A DNA stretch of 64,000 bases from Corynebacterium atypicum (GTDB taxonomy: Bacteria > Actinomycetota > Actinomycetes > Mycobacteriales > Mycobacteriaceae): assembly GCF_000732945.1 (NCBI RefSeq), contig NZ_CP008944.1, forward strand, positions 584,506 to 648,505. Reading direction: 5' to 3'. Below, piece after piece: positions 1-8,578 of the stretch. Numbering within the stretch: position 1 is the stretch's first letter; each line of letters starts with the position of its first letter. A program made the translations under genes and the position numbers. A model generated the notes under the pieces. It worked only from the letters and a program-made list of their open reading frames with translations. It ran no database searches and was not told the origin of the DNA.

Positions 1-42
1 TAGTGCCGCCTTGTAACCGGAAGGCTAGATCCGCTGACCGCG

Positions 43-630
43 TTAGGCGACGCGGAAGACCTCGAGGCGGCCGTCGGCGAGCCGGGCGCTGAAGGCTCGG
101 CGGCTGTGGCCGGCAAGGGCCGAGCCGAAGGCCTCGATCAGCTGCCCGGTTCCGGGCCTTGGCCGCGCGCCCTCCTCGGCCGCCCTGGGCGGCTCAGCGC
201 CGGCTGCTTGCAGGTGAAGCGAGAGGATGCGGACGTGGCTGGCCGGCTGATGGGTTGCGCGGAAAGCCGTGGCGTGCCGGCGTACTTGTCCGCTAAATTC
301 GCGGGATGCGATGTGCTGGCTGGCTCTTACCCCAAAGGTGACCTGAAGCGCCGTCGTGATGAGCCGGCCGGCCAGCTCGCGGTACTGTTCGACACCTTCG
401 CGGCTGCCGGGAGTCTTGGCGGCCGCGGTGCGGCCGGCGCCCGGAAAGTTGGTCGGCGGGTCGAGTCGGTAGAGCGTCGCGGTGCCCGCCACCGGTGAGT
501 AGCGCGCGCGGGCCGCGGTTCGGGTCTGCTCCGGGGGTGGGGCGAACTCGAGGCGGCGGTTGTGCTGCGGATGGTTCATGCTGGCATCGAAGGCGCCGGC
601 GGACGGGCGGGGATGGGCTTTGAGTATCAT
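43..630 (-). CDS. Rv3235-family (DUF6459-like) protein
   Basis: Small Ala/Arg-rich protein of unknown function. The C-terminal half (the segments beginning YRELAGRL and ending ADGRLEVFRVA) resembles the actinobacterial Rv3235 family, which sits close to secA in mycobacteria and corynebacteria; this position next to an rsgA-aroA-sigH block fits. The N-terminal part is rich in Pro, Arg and Ala and looks unstructured. No signal peptide or membrane segment is visible. The start is uncertain: ATG at 630 (MILKAHPRP) is chosen, while 684 and 579 are also possible. It is transcribed divergently from the HAD-like gene that follows. Family assignment is by recollection of motif and neighbourhood, not by a search. 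Confidence 0.6.
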   Translation of the reverse strand: MILKAHPRPSAGAFDASMNHPQHNRRLEFAPPPEQTRTAARARYSPVAGTATLYRLDPPTNFPGAGRTAAAKTPGSREGVEQYRELAGRLITTALQVTFGVRASQHIASREFSGQVRRHATAFRATHQPASHVRILSLHLQAAGAEPPRAAEEGARPRPGTGQLIEAFGSALAGHSRRAFSARLADGRLEVFRVA

Positions 631-696
631 TGTGGCACAAAAAGCGCTCGCCTGGGGCGGGCAACGAACCGAACGTGGAAGCAAAGGTGGAGCACA

Positions 697-1107
697 GTGC
701 GAGGGTTGATCGTCGACTATGTGGGCGTGCTTGATGGCGACGAAGAGGAGCAGCGTCGCTGGCGCGCCCTATTTTCGGCCGCGCGCGAGATCGGGGTGTC
801 GCTGGCGATCTTGTCCAACGACCCGGGCGGTCCGGATGCTGAGCCGATCCGGGAGTGGGAGTTTAGAGGCATCGTGGACGCGGTGTTGCTCTCCGGCGAG
901 ATCGGGGCCGACAAGCCATCTCGGGAGGCCTTTCAGGCGGCGGCTGATGCGCTTGACCTGCCGATGCGCGACTGCGTCTTCGTGGACGACTCGATCGTCA
1001 ACGTGCGCGCAGCCGTGGAAAACGGCCTGATCGGCATCATGTACCAGAACTTCGACCGCGCGGTGGTGGAGATTACCAATCTCTTCGATATCGACGGCGA
1101 GTTCTAG
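697..1107 (+). CDS. HAD-like hydrolase
   Basis: A compact (136 aa) haloacid-dehalogenase-superfamily protein. It opens with a motif I-like segment VDYVGVLDG (nucleophile Asp7), has ILSNDPGG (motif II-like), GADKPSREAF (motif III Lys) and CVFVDDSIVNVRAA (motif IV acidic pair). The usual second Asp of motif I (DxD) is absent (DYV), so phosphatase activity is not guaranteed and the substrate is unknown. The cap domain seems minimal. Start: GTG at 697, preceded by AAAGGTGG at 683-690; an upstream ATG in the same frame at 562 would add residues with no family resemblance. The DUF6912 gene follows after 19 bases and is probably co-transcribed. Confidence 0.8.
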   Translation: MRGLIVDYVGVLDGDEEEQRRWRALFSAAREIGVSLAILSNDPGGPDAEPIREWEFRGIVDAVLLSGEIGADKPSREAFQAAADALDLPMRDCVFVDDSIVNVRAAVENGLIGIMYQNFDRAVVEITNLFDIDGEF

Positions 1108-1126
1108 CACGAGGAAGGAACGAATA

Positions 1127-1636
1127 ATGCGGGTCTACCTGCCGGCGACGTTTAGCATGTTGGCCGAACTCGAGCGGGAATCTGTGATCAGCTGCCCCGG
1201 CGGGTGGGCGTTTGCGGTCACGGACGCGCTGCGCGAGTTCTATTCGGCCGGCGGCGACGAGGAGGAGCTTTCCGAGGCTGCGTTCGACCAGGCGGCGTTG
1301 GCAAGCCTGCGGCTCTTGGCCGCGGGGGCAGTGGAGCGTCACCCGCACCGCAGGGTGGTGATCTCCGCCGACGTCGCGGATGCCGCCATCTCCGTGAGCC
1401 CGGAGCAGGGCGAGGCGGTGGTGCGGCTAGACCCCGCGGAAATCTCGGTGGAGCACGTCGCCGCCATCCACGTTGACATCGCGGAGGCGGAGGAGGCCAC
1501 GGCTAAGGCGGTGGAGCTTATCGACGCCGCGGACCTGGGCGACGAGGACGCCGAGCTCGCCGTTGGCGACGCGCAGGACAACTGGTTGGCCTATTACGCC
1601 CCCGAGGAGCTCGGGGCGCTCGTCGAGCTGCTGTAA
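1127..1636 (+). CDS. DUF6912-family hypothetical protein
   Basis: A 169-residue acidic protein, rich in Ala and Glu. The opening MRVYLPATFSMLAEL and the ending NWLAYYAPEELGALVELL are the features I associate with the actinobacterial DUF6912 family found beside rsgA and aroA. There is no signal peptide, membrane helix or recognisable catalytic motif. The ATG at 1127 follows GAGGAAGGAA (1111-1120). It lies 19 bases downstream of the HAD-like gene and converges on rsgA. Function unknown. Confidence 0.7.
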   Translation: MRVYLPATFSMLAELERESVISCPGGWAFAVTDALREFYSAGGDEEELSEAAFDQAALASLRLLAAGAVERHPHRRVVISADVADAAISVSPEQGEAVVRLDPAEISVEHVAAIHVDIAEAEEATAKAVELIDAADLGDEDAELAVGDAQDNWLAYYAPEELGALVELL

Positions 1637-1660
1637 CTGCGCTCGCGCGCCCGGAGCAGG

Positions 1661-2695
1661 CTACTCCCAGTCGACGTTGGTGCGCAGTGCGGCCAGCAGG
1701 CGGCGCACCGCCTGCGCGCGGCGGGCGCTGGCCCCGTCGAGGTTGTCCAGGCCGCATTCCGGGTCGGCCGGAGGGCCGAGATGGGTGCAGCCGCGCGGGC
1801 AGTCCGCCGTCGCCTCCTCCAGATCGCTGAAAACCCCTACCACCTGGTCGGCGTCGACGTGGGCGAGTCCGAAGGAGCGGATCCCCGGGGTGTCGATGAT
1901 CCACCCGCCGCGGGGGTCGGGCAGCTGCAGCGCGACCGACTGGGTCGAGGTGTGCCGGCCCTTTCCCACCCCGGAGACGGCCGCCGTGGCTCTCTTAGCA
2001 TGGGGCACGAGGCGGTTAACCAGCGTCGATTTGCCCACACCCGAGTGGCCAACGAGCGCGGTGATCCGGCCGGCGAGCACCTCGCTTAGGGGGCCGAGGG
2101 GATCGCCGATCCCGCAGACGATGACTGGAACGTCGAGCGCGGCAAACTCGGCGGCGAAGGGCTGGGGATCGGCGAGATCGGATTTGGTCAGCACGATGAT
2201 GGGCTGGATTCCGCCGGCAAAGGCAGCGATCAGGGACCTTTCGACAAACCCGGACCGCGGCGGTGGGTCTGCGACGGCGCAGACGACGAGCAGCTGCTCG
2301 GCGTTGGCCACGACGATCCGCTCGTAGGAGTCGGTGTCGTCGGCAGTGCGCCGCAGCACGCTCGTGCGCTCGGCGAGCTTGACGATTCTGGCCAGCGTGC
2401 CCGGGTTGCCCGAGGTATCGCCGACCACCCCCACCCGGTCGCCGACTTCGATGGGCGTGCGACCGAGCTCCCGGGCCCGCATGCACACCACCTGCGTGGA
2501 CGAGGGGGAGCCGCCTAGCACCGCGGCCGACTCGGGCGCAGCGGAGTCGAGGACGACGCCCCAGCGGCCGCGGTCTTTAGTCACCACCATCCCGAAGACG
2601 GCGTCCTTGTGCGCCGGGCGTTTCTTGGTGCGCGGCCGGGACCCTTTGCCGGGGCGGATGTGGACGTCCGACTCGTCGAAGCGCCGCCTAGCCAC
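1661..2695 (-). CDS. rsgA: ribosome small-subunit-dependent GTPase RsgA
   Basis: Circularly permuted GTPase that assists late 30S subunit maturation. In order: an OB-fold N-terminal domain (about residues 30-115), G4 motif TKSD at 170-173, G1 P-loop GHSGVGKST at 216-224, G2 region around GKGRHTST at 244-251, G3 DTPG at 268-271, then the zinc-binding set C299, C303, H305 and C314. All key residues are present, and 344 aa is usual for the family. Its start overlaps the end of aroA by 8 bases, so the two are translationally linked, as in M. tuberculosis (Rv3227-Rv3228). Confidence 0.96.
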   Translation of the reverse strand: MARRRFDESDVHIRPGKGSRPRTKKRPAHKDAVFGMVVTKDRGRWGVVLDSAAPESAAVLGGSPSSTQVVCMRARELGRTPIEVGDRVGVVGDTSGNPGTLARIVKLAERTSVLRRTADDTDSYERIVVANAEQLLVVCAVADPPPRSGFVERSLIAAFAGGIQPIIVLTKSDLADPQPFAAEFAALDVPVIVCGIGDPLGPLSEVLAGRITALVGHSGVGKSTLVNRLVPHAKRATAAVSGVGKGRHTSTQSVALQLPDPRGGWIIDTPGIRSFGLAHVDADQVVGVFSDLEEATADCPRGCTHLGPPADPECGLDNLDGASARRAQAVRRLLAALRTNVDWE

Positions 2696-4034
2696 GGGCG
2701 GTACCGTCTACCATCGCCTGCCACATGAGCTGGAAGCCGGGCAGCGTCTTGGCGGTGGTCTGAATATCTTCGACGAACACCCCGCCGACTCGCAGACCGA
2801 GGATGGCCCCGGCCGTGGCCATCCGGTGATCGGCGTAGGAGTGCCAGACGCCGCCGTGTAGCGCTGCGGGCTCGATCTCCAGCCCGTCCGGAGTTTCCAC
2901 GCAGTTCCCGCCGAGCCCGGTCAATTCGCATGAGAGCGCCTTGAGCCGGTCGGTCTCGTGGCCGCGCAGGTGCGCGATGCCGGTGAGCCGGCTCGGCGTC
3001 GTGGCCAGCGCCGCCAGGGCACTCACCGTCGGGGCGAGTTCCCCGATGTCGCGCATATTGATATCGATGCCGGTGAGTGTGCCGGCCTCGGGCCCGGTCA
3101 CGCTCAAGTCCTGGTCGTGGTCGGGGTCGTCGCTTCGGACAAAGCGCACCTGGGCGCCCATCGCGGCCAAAATCTCCCGCATGCGGTCGCCGGGCTGATC
3201 GGTGCTCCGGGGCCAACCGACCACGAGCACGGTGCCCCCGGAGACCGCCGCGGCGGCCAGGAAGGGAGCGGCGTTAGACAGGTCCGGTTCGATCACCCAG
3301 GTGCGCCCCTGGAGCTTGCCGGGGGCTACCCGCCAGGTGTGGCCGTCGGCGGCGACCTTGACGTCGGCGCCGGCTGCGCGCAGCATGGACACGGTCATGT
3401 CGATGTGGGGCACGGACGGCAGCTGCGGGCCCTGGTGGTGGACCTGTATGCCTTCGGTGAACCGTGGGGCAGAAAGCAACAGCCCGGAGACGAACTGCGA
3501 GGACCCCGAGGCGTCGATAGTCACCTTGCCGCCGCGAGCCCCGCCGCCGTGGACGGTGCACGGCAGCCCCGCGCCGTCGACCGCGACGCCGAGCGCGCGC
3601 AGGGCCTGAAGAATCTCCCGCATGGGGCGCCGCCGCGCCTGGGCGTCTCCGTCAAACACAATGTGGCAGCCGGCGGGCGTGGTCGCTGCAACCGGGGGCA
3701 CGAACCGCATCACGGTGCCAGCCAGCCCGCAGTCGACCGTGCCGCCGTGCAGCTGGCCCGGCTCGACAGAAAGCGTTGTGGAATCGCTACCCGTGTACTG
3801 CTCGCTGCCGCGGATCTTCGCGCCCAAGCCGCTGAGCGCGGCGGCCATGAGATCAGTGTCGCGCGAGCACAACGCGCCGATGAGCTGCGAGGGGCCGTCG
3901 GCAAGAGCGGCGAGCACGAGCGCCCTGTTGGTCATCGACTTCGAGCCGGGCACCCGCTGGGTCCAGCGCAACTGACCGGTTACCTGCGGGGCGGGCCACA
4001 GATCAGGGCTGAAAGACGGCACGTTTGTAGTCAC
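2688..4034 (-). CDS. aroA: 3-phosphoshikimate 1-carboxyvinyltransferase (EPSP synthase)
   Basis: Catalyses the sixth shikimate step: phosphoenolpyruvate plus shikimate-3-phosphate to EPSP, in the cytoplasm. Diagnostic motifs are [16 protein letters not shown] near the N terminus (the shikimate-phosphate-binding Lys), [10 protein letters not shown] (PEP loop), [11 protein letters not shown] and the C-terminal [16 protein letters not shown]. Length is about 448 aa with the chosen start. I prefer GTG at 4034 over the upstream ATG at 4145: the extra residues look unlike the family, overlap the divergent SRAP gene, and a -10-like TATTAT sits 6 bases upstream of 4034, suggesting a leaderless mRNA. 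rsgA follows with an 8-base overlap. Confidence 0.95.
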   Translation of the reverse strand: MTTNVPSFSPDLWPAPQVTGQLRWTQRVPGSKSMTNRALVLAALADGPSQLIGALCSRDTDLMAAALSGLGAKIRGSEQYTGSDSTTLSVEPGQLHGGTVDCGLAGTVMRFVPPVAATTPAGCHIVFDGDAQARRRPMREILQALRALGVAVDGAGLPCTVHGGGARGGKVTIDASGSSQFVSGLLLSAPRFTEGIQVHHQGPQLPSVPHIDMTVSMLRAAGADVKVAADGHTWRVAPGKLQGRTWVIEPDLSNAAPFLAAAAVSGGTVLVVGWPRSTDQPGDRMREILAAMGAQVRFVRSDDPDHDQDLSVTGPEAGTLTGIDINMRDIGELAPTVSALAALATTPSRLTGIAHLRGHETDRLKALSCELTGLGGNCVETPDGLEIEPAALHGGVWHSYADHRMATAGAILGLRVGGVFVEDIQTTAKTLPGFQLMWQAMVDGTARG

Positions 4035-4053
4035 ACATCCATAATAGAGAGCA
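4034..4053. promoter_or_regulatory. overlapping divergent -10 elements for aroA and the SRAP gene
   Basis: Only 18 bases separate the aroA GTG (4034, minus) from the SRAP ATG (4053, plus). The AT-rich core at 4040-4046 reads CATAAT on the plus strand (4040-4045, 7 bases before ATG) and TATTAT on the minus strand (4046-4041, 6 bases before GTG). Both genes would then be leaderless from one shared melting region. Visible in the sequence; promoter function is inferred. Confidence 0.6.
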
Positions 4054-4751
4054 TGTGCGGAAGGCTTGTACTGTTCACCACGGACGAGGCGCTGCTGAAC
4101 GCCACAGGCGAGCTGCCCGGGGTGGGTGCGGTGCGCGCACCACACGCCACGCCGCCGGCCCGCTACAACCTCCCGCCCACGGCGATGGTCGCGACCGTGC
4201 GGTTAGGCCCGAACACCACGGGCGAGAATCCCGCGCCCCACCCGGCTCGCCTCGAGGCGCTGTTAGAGCCCGCGCGCTGGGGCCTCATCCCGCAATGGAA
4301 GAAGGATGACAGCGGGCCTGTGCTGTTCAACGCGCGCGGCGAGACGGTGGCCGACAAACCGTCATTTCGCGCCGCGTTCGCCTCCCGGCGCTGCGTGGCA
4401 CCGATGGACGGCTACTTTGAGTGGCGCGCCAAGCAGCCCTACTTTGTGCACCGCGACGATGGCGCGCTCCTGTGGGCCGCGGGGCTCTGGGAGACGGGGC
4501 TTGATGTGCTCTCGACGACGATCGTCACCACGGCAGCGCGTGCGCCCATCGACTGGCTGCACGACCGCATGCCCGTGCTGTTGACCCCGCACGCCGCGGT
4601 GAACTGGTGCACGGGCTCTGCGGCCGACGCCAGCGCCCTCGCCCTCAACGGCGAGGCGGAGACCGTCTCGCACCTGGTGACCACACCGGTCGGCCGCGAG
4701 GTGGGCAACGTGAAAAATGACGCCCCGGAGTTGCTCACCCCGCTCGCCTAA
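4053..4751 (+). CDS. SRAP-domain DNA-protein crosslink sensor (HMCES/YedK type)
   Basis: The SRAP family forms a covalent thiazolidine crosslink with abasic sites in single-stranded DNA through Cys2. The protein begins MCGRLVLF, so Cys2 is exposed once Met is removed. Other family features are ARYNLPPT (the Asn pocket), [45 protein letters not shown] (catalytic Glu) and the C-terminal HDRMPVLL (catalytic His). At 232 aa it has the normal length. It is divergent from aroA, matching Rv3226c beside Rv3227. Expected to act in the cytoplasm at replication forks. Confidence 0.93.
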   Translation: MCGRLVLFTTDEALLNATGELPGVGAVRAPHATPPARYNLPPTAMVATVRLGPNTTGENPAPHPARLEALLEPARWGLIPQWKKDDSGPVLFNARGETVADKPSFRAAFASRRCVAPMDGYFEWRAKQPYFVHRDDGALLWAAGLWETGLDVLSTTIVTTAARAPIDWLHDRMPVLLTPHAAVNWCTGSAADASALALNGEAETVSHLVTTPVGREVGNVKNDAPELLTPLA

Positions 4752-4802
4752 AGTTCATCCGGCTAACCGCACTGGCCAGACGTGACGTGTTTCCGGGGTG
4801 GA

Positions 4803-4808
4803 TACAAT
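4803..4808 (+). promoter_or_regulatory. candidate sigH -10 box (TACAAT)
   Basis: TACAAT at 4803-4808 lies 46 bases upstream of the sigH ATG and resembles a vegetative SigA -10. No convincing -35 is seen. A GGAA/GTT-type SigH promoter was not identified here. Confidence 0.35.
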
Positions 4809-4854
4809 AGGTGGGACCGTATCTCGAGACGACCGAAAGGACGGTGCCGCAGAC

Positions 4855-5466
4855 ATGGCGGATTCGCCGGTCGAGAGCAAGCAGGAACTGCGGGCTCGCT
4901 TTGAACAAGAGGCGCTGCCGCTCATCGACCAGCTGTACGGCGGGGCGATGCGGATGACCCGCAACCCCGCAGACGCCGAGGACCTCGTCCAAGAGACCTA
5001 CATGAAAGCGTTTCAGGCCTTCGCCTCGTTTAAGCCGGGAACAAACCTCAAGGCCTGGCTGTACCGGATCATGACGAACGCGTACATCAACACTTACCGC
5101 AAGAAGCAGCGGCGTCCGCAGCAGACCTCGGCAGACGAGATGAGCGATCACCAGCTATACACCAGCTCTTCGCATGACTCGGCGGGCCTGGAATCGGCCG
5201 AAGTCGCGGCCTTAAAAAATATCCCCGACCAAGAGATCGTCGACGCCCTGAACTCGCTGTCTGAGGACTACCGCATGGTGGTCTACTACGCGGATGTCGA
5301 GGGCTTGGCCTATAAGGAGATCGCCGAGATCATGGGAACTCCGCTCGGCACTGTGATGAGTCGGCTGCATCGCGGAAGAAAACAGCTGCGCGGGTTGTTG
5401 AAGAATGTAGCCCAGGAACACGGCATCGGGCTTGATCACCCGGACATGGCTGGGTCCAACAGATAG
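4855..5466 (+). CDS. sigH: RNA polymerase ECF sigma factor SigH
   Basis: ECF sigma factor of the SigR/SigH group that directs the disulfide and heat stress response in actinobacteria. Region 2 contains [18 protein letters not shown] and [17 protein letters not shown]; region 4 contains [17 protein letters not shown] and [18 protein letters not shown] (the -35-binding helix-turn-helix). Length is 203 aa from ATG 4855, which follows GAAAGGA at 4835-4841; the open frame from 4798 would add residues unlike the family. rshA, its presumed anti-sigma factor, begins 12 bases downstream with its ribosome-binding site abutting the sigH stop. The pairing sigH-rshA-(whiB1) is conserved in Corynebacterium and Mycobacterium. 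Confidence 0.95.
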   Translation: MADSPVESKQELRARFEQEALPLIDQLYGGAMRMTRNPADAEDLVQETYMKAFQAFASFKPGTNLKAWLYRIMTNAYINTYRKKQRRPQQTSADEMSDHQLYTSSSHDSAGLESAEVAALKNIPDQEIVDALNSLSEDYRMVVYYADVEGLAYKEIAEIMGTPLGTVMSRLHRGRKQLRGLLKNVAQEHGIGLDHPDMAGSNR

Positions 5467-5477
5467 GAGGCGTAAGC

Positions 5478-5750
5478 GTGATGGGTGCGCAGCCAAGCGC
5501 AGACGGTAACGGATGCAACTGTGCCGAGCTGGAAAGCCGGCTCGTCCAGCTACTCGATGCGGGTCTTCCGGCGGGAGAGTGCGCGCGCTTGCGCGCCGAG
5601 ATTCTTTCCTGCCCGGCCTGCGCGGCGCGCCTGGAGCGGGAGGAAGCTCTGCGCGCCTTGCTGCGCTCGTGTTGCCACGCCACCCGGGCTCCGCAGAGCC
5701 TCAAAGCTCGGGTGAGCTATCAGCTCCGTGTCACGCGCTGGAGCTGGTAG
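5478..5750 (+). CDS. rshA: ZAS-type anti-sigma factor RshA (atypical zinc motif)
   Basis: Presumed redox-sensitive anti-sigma factor that binds SigH and releases it on disulfide stress. The 90-aa protein has N-terminal cysteines C13 and C15, a CPAC pair (C45, C48) and a CC pair (C65, C66). The family signature is HxxxCxxC; here the His position is Glu41 (EILSCPAC), so the canonical zinc ligand is missing. Position immediately after sigH and the hydrophobic helix LVQLLDAGLPAGE support the assignment. A strong ribosome-binding site (AGGAGG, 5465-5470) precedes GTG 5478; ATG 5481 is an equally possible start. Confidence 0.85.
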   Translation: MMGAQPSADGNGCNCAELESRLVQLLDAGLPAGECARLRAEILSCPACAARLEREEALRALLRSCCHATRAPQSLKARVSYQLRVTRWSW

Positions 5751-5755
5751 GCGGC

Positions 5756-5783
5756 AAAGAAAACCCCGGCCACGAGGCCGGGG
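5756..5783 (-). terminator. rho-independent terminator (bL37 side)
   Basis: Perfect 8-bp GC stem 5764-5771 / 5776-5783 with a 4-base loop. Read on the minus strand it is followed by TTTTCTTT, as expected for the terminator of the bL37 gene. It also lies just after rshA and may stop both convergent transcripts. Confidence 0.85.
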
Positions 5784-5790
5784 CGAAAGT

Positions 5791-5865
5791 TTAGCTGTTG
5801 GGCCGCTTGCCGTGGTTGGCGTTCTTCTTGCGGCGGTCCTTGCGCTTGCGTCCACGCTTGCTCAT
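5791..5865 (-). CDS. large-subunit ribosomal protein bL37
   Basis: A 24-residue, very basic peptide beginning MSKRGRKRKDRR and ending ANHGKRPNS. It closely matches the tiny actinobacterial ribosomal protein bL37 seen in mycobacterial 50S structures, which also ends in ANHGKRPN. AGGAG lies 6 bases upstream of ATG 5865. A strong terminator follows. Position between rshA and the WhiB1 gene is typical. It is shorter than the cutoff of most gene finders. Confidence 0.92.
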   Translation of the reverse strand: MSKRGRKRKDRRKKNANHGKRPNS

Positions 5866-5976
5866 TAGCTTCTCCTCATCGCTTCGGGCGGTAAAAGATT
5901 GATCGCCCTCACTGTACTGTGCGCCACCGGGCGCGTAAAAACCGGTTTGGCCCCGGTGCCTTGGGCGCCAAGTGGT

Positions 5977-6234
5977 CTAGGCGGCGACCCGGGTGCGGCG
6001 GCCGCGCCGGTTGCGGCGCTTGAGCGCGCGACGCTCGTCCTCGGACAGTCCGCCCCAGACGCCGGCGTCCTGGCCGGTCTCAAGAGCCCAGCGCAGGCAC
6101 TGCGAGGTCACGGGGCAGCGGTTGCACACGAGCTTTGCCTTTGCGATCTGGGCCAGGGCGGGCCCGGAGTTGCCAACGGGGAAGAAGAGCTCGGGGTCTT
6201 CGTCACGGCATACGGCTTTGTGGCGCCAATCCAT
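5977..6234 (-). CDS. whcE: WhiB-family iron-sulfur transcription factor (WhiB1/WhcE type)
   Basis: Wbl protein with a [4Fe-4S] cluster, expected to bind the housekeeping sigma factor and control stress or growth genes. All four cluster cysteines are present: C9, then C37, C40 and C46 (CNRCPVTSQC), followed by the turn GVWGG at 58-62 and a basic C-terminal tail (LKRRNRRGRRTR) for DNA contact. Using ATG 6234, preceded by AAGGAG, gives 85 aa, the size of WhiB1; the open frame to 6288 would add residues not typical of the family. Its place beside sigH-rshA matches whcE of C. glutamicum and whiB1 of M. tuberculosis. Confidence 0.93.
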   Translation of the reverse strand: MDWRHKAVCRDEDPELFFPVGNSGPALAQIAKAKLVCNRCPVTSQCLRWALETGQDAGVWGGLSEDERRALKRRNRRGRRTRVAA

Positions 6235-6809
6235 CGTGGGATCAATCTCCTTGGAAAGTTCAGTGAGTACGTGATAAGCAATGCTCATGCCGGGCGGCGC
6301 CTGGAAAACCGCGTGAGCTCCCCGGGGGCGGGGCCGGTACGCGGCGTCCTTCGCTTAATCGAAGGTGGACCCCCGCGGGGCAGGGAGTCCGTGCGGCAGG
6401 CGCCAATAGGGCTGAAGAGCCTTTGGCCGGCGTCAGCATGCGTCGGTTCTCGAACTCAATGGAAGCATCGCCGGTTTTTTGCCGGTTGGTTGCTTTCATG
6501 TGAAGTTCGATTGAATCGCCGGTTGCTTTGCTGAATACAAATCATGGCATGTTCAGCTTGCGTTGGCTAGAGGTGGAGTGCTAAAAGTGCTGCAACTCAC
6601 AAAAAATCCTCACACGGATAACGCCATGGTGGGGCAGTGGCTCGAGGGAATAAAAATGAGTGTTGCCTAAGTTTATCGTTTGAGCTGGGGTTATTCAAAG
6701 GGATGCGTGAGTGTGGCAGTAACTCTCGAGTCAAATCACTGGTGGCGTCGCCTGCCGGACGGGCGGTCGAACCGGCATCCGGGTAGCCGCCGTCGATAGG
6801 ATCAGTGCT
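6235..6809. other. long intergenic region upstream of the WhiB gene
   Basis: About 575 bases without a convincing gene, between two divergently transcribed genes. It holds the upstream region of the WhiB gene. The decamer ATCGCCGGTT occurs twice (6467-6476 and 6515-6524), GCCGGTT a third time at 6481-6487, and there is an inverted pair TCGAACT (near 6450) / AGTTCGA (near 6504). These may be regulator sites or the base of a long 5' leader. Nothing else is recognised. Confidence 0.4.
6797..6802 (+). promoter_or_regulatory. -10 box TAGGAT of a leaderless transcript
   Basis: TAGGAT ends 7 bases before the GTG at 6810, and no ribosome-binding site precedes that codon. This is the typical arrangement of a leaderless mRNA. 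Confidence 0.5.
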
Positions 6810-7331
6810 GTGAGTGAGCCCAGAAAAGACCGCGATGTTAAGACCAATAAGCCCCATGCCCCGCGCCCGGACGCCGCCGCGGCGAGCGTCCCCCAAGCGC
6901 CCAACCCGGTGCCGGCCACGGTGCGCTGCGCCGGGATACTTGCTTGCCTCGAGGCGCTGGTGAGCTTCGCCTACGCGGCAATCCTGCTCTACCGCCAGGC
7001 CCGCGGCGAGCACGACGCCGCGATCGTCTCCGAGCCCGGCTCCAACACCAGCTGGGTGGCGATGGGAACGGCGATCTTCTTCCTCATCGTCTTCGGTGGC
7101 ATTTTCGCCGGCGGGGTGGGCCTGGCCCGCGGCACCCACCGCTTTGGCCGCGGCATGATCATCATCTTGCAGGTCATCCTGCTGCCCATCGCGTTCAGCA
7201 TGTTCGGCGTAGGAAACTGGGCGTTGGGCCTGGTCACTGCTGCGCTTGCGGTGGCCACCCTGGCGCTATCGTTCAGCCCTTCCGCCATCGACTGGGCCGC
7301 ACGGGCCTTCGGCGGCACCCGGAAGCGCTAG
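6810..7331 (+). CDS. integral membrane protein, Rv3217c-like
   Basis: A 173-residue protein with a hydrophilic N-terminal tail of about 35 residues, then four predicted membrane helices: around CAGILACLEALVSFAYAAIL, VAMGTAIFFLIVFGGIFAGG, GMIIILQVILLPIAFSMFG and NWALGLVTAALAVATLAL. No catalytic motif is seen. The topology and the position between the sigH-whiB1 region and an Rv3212-like gene match Rv3217c of M. tuberculosis, whose function is unknown. GTG 6810 appears leaderless. The 3' end overlaps the convergent neighbour by 4 bases. Confidence 0.75.
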   Translation: MSEPRKDRDVKTNKPHAPRPDAAAASVPQAPNPVPATVRCAGILACLEALVSFAYAAILLYRQARGEHDAAIVSEPGSNTSWVAMGTAIFFLIVFGGIFAGGVGLARGTHRFGRGMIIILQVILLPIAFSMFGVGNWALGLVTAALAVATLALSFSPSAIDWAARAFGGTRKR

Positions 7332-8578
7332 GCGCTGGCAGGCCTGCCCGGCGGCGGGGCAAGGCCTACCACTTCGGTGCCGCGTTGCTCGATGATGCGG
7401 TCCCCGGCTACGGCGAGCGCGATCGGGCCGTCGGACTGTGCCCGCTTGATAGCGACGGTGCGCACCACCTCGCCGGAATCCGGATCGACCACGGTCAACC
7501 CCGCAGCCGACGGGTACACCAGGTGCGAGCCGATAGCCACCCCCGTGCCAATGGCGTCGTCGAAGCTGGCGATGACGTCGAGGTTGGTCGGGTGGAAAAG
7601 GTAGAGTCGCTGGCCGTCGAACCAGGTCATCGCGTGCGGCAGGTCGGCGGTTTGGGGGCTAAACGGAACCCCGGTCTCCTCGACGGCCGGCGCCTGGGCT
7701 ACCTCGCGATCAAAAAGCTGCTCGCCGTCGCGGCGGAAGCCCTTCAGGCGCGGCGGATCAACGGGCACATAGACCGCGGCCGCGTCCTGTCCCACGGCGA
7801 CGATCCGGGCGCCTTCCTCTAGGTGCACCTCGCCGTCGATCTTGGGGGCGCGCGAGTCCTTCGGGGTGACCTCCTGGAAGCGCAGCCAGCTGGCGTGGTC
7901 ATCATCCGGGCAGCGCTCGGTGGTCACCAGGAGCTCGGTACGGGTCGCCGCCGATGTGATCGCGCAGTCCTCGTGGGGCTGCTGGTGCGGCTCCTGTTTG
8001 GCGTGTACCTGGCCGTACTCGACCGAGCGAACCAGGTCCGAGCGCCACAGCTCGACCCGCTCGGGCGAGACGATCCCGACCCGGCTGTTCGAGGCGACCG
8101 GGTGCACCATATCGGGTGCCGGGGCCGAGCGGGCGGCCGAGTACTGCCCGGTGGCCCCGTCGAGCGCGACCACGTCGCCGCAGCCCGCAGAGTTGCGGAA
8201 CACGAGGATAGCCGTATCCCAGGCGCCCATGAGTTGGCACAGCTGCCGGTTGTCGCGGGCATAGCGCCACACTTGAGCGCCATCCGGGGCAAGCGCTCGC
8301 ACCCCATGCTGCTCTGCGACGATGGTCATCCCCGCGGCGACGACGGGCCGATTCTGCCCGGGCAGACCGTGCTGCTCGGCCTGCCATTCGGCGGTGAGTT
8401 CGGCGGGGAGATCGGTCAGGGGGCGTGCGACATTGGGGACGAATTCGGCGCGTTCGGCGTGGACCTGCCGTACATCCGCAAAGGTGACGACGCCCACCAG
8501 GGCAAGCGCGACCACGATCGCGATGACGGCGCTCGCTATCAGATCGCCGCGGGTCCGGCGCAGCGGCGCGGGGCTCAT
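7328..8578 (-). CDS. membrane-anchored beta-propeller-like protein, Rv3212-like
   Basis: A 416-aa protein with a single N-terminal membrane anchor (LIASAVIAIVVALALVGVV, about residues 12-30) and a long extracytoplasmic region. Repeating segments such as GVRALAPDGAQVWRYARD, GDVVALDGATGQ and AAGLTVVDPDSGEVVRTV resemble PQQ/WD-like blades, suggesting a propeller fold with binding rather than catalysis. Two cysteine pairs may form disulfides. Its ATG overlaps the rhlE stop by 4 bases, so it is probably co-transcribed with rhlE, as Rv3212 lies next to rhlE (Rv3211). Function unknown. Confidence 0.75.
   Translation of the reverse strand: MSPAPLRRTRGDLIASAVIAIVVALALVGVVTFADVRQVHAERAEFVPNVARPLTDLPAELTAEWQAEQHGLPGQNRPVVAAGMTIVAEQHGVRALAPDGAQVWRYARDNRQLCQLMGAWDTAILVFRNSAGCGDVVALDGATGQYSAARSAPAPDMVHPVASNSRVGIVSPERVELWRSDLVRSVEYGQVHAKQEPHQQPHEDCAITSAATRTELLVTTERCPDDDHASWLRFQEVTPKDSRAPKIDGEVHLEEGARIVAVGQDAAAVYVPVDPPRLKGFRRDGEQLFDREVAQAPAVEETGVPFSPQTADLPHAMTWFDGQRLYLFHPTNLDVIASFDDAIGTGVAIGSHLVYPSAAGLTVVDPDSGEVVRTVAIKRAQSDGPIALAVAGDRIIEQRGTEVVGLAPPPGRPASA

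Noticed and set aside
1473..2327. A 284-aa plus-strand frame rich in Ser, Arg and Thr
   Set aside because: Overlaps the DUF6912 gene in another frame and the antisense of rsgA; no family features.
6585..6610. GAGTGCTAA resembling half of a CIRCE (HrcA) operator
   Set aside because: The matching inverted half at the required 9-base spacing is absent, and no chaperone gene is nearby.
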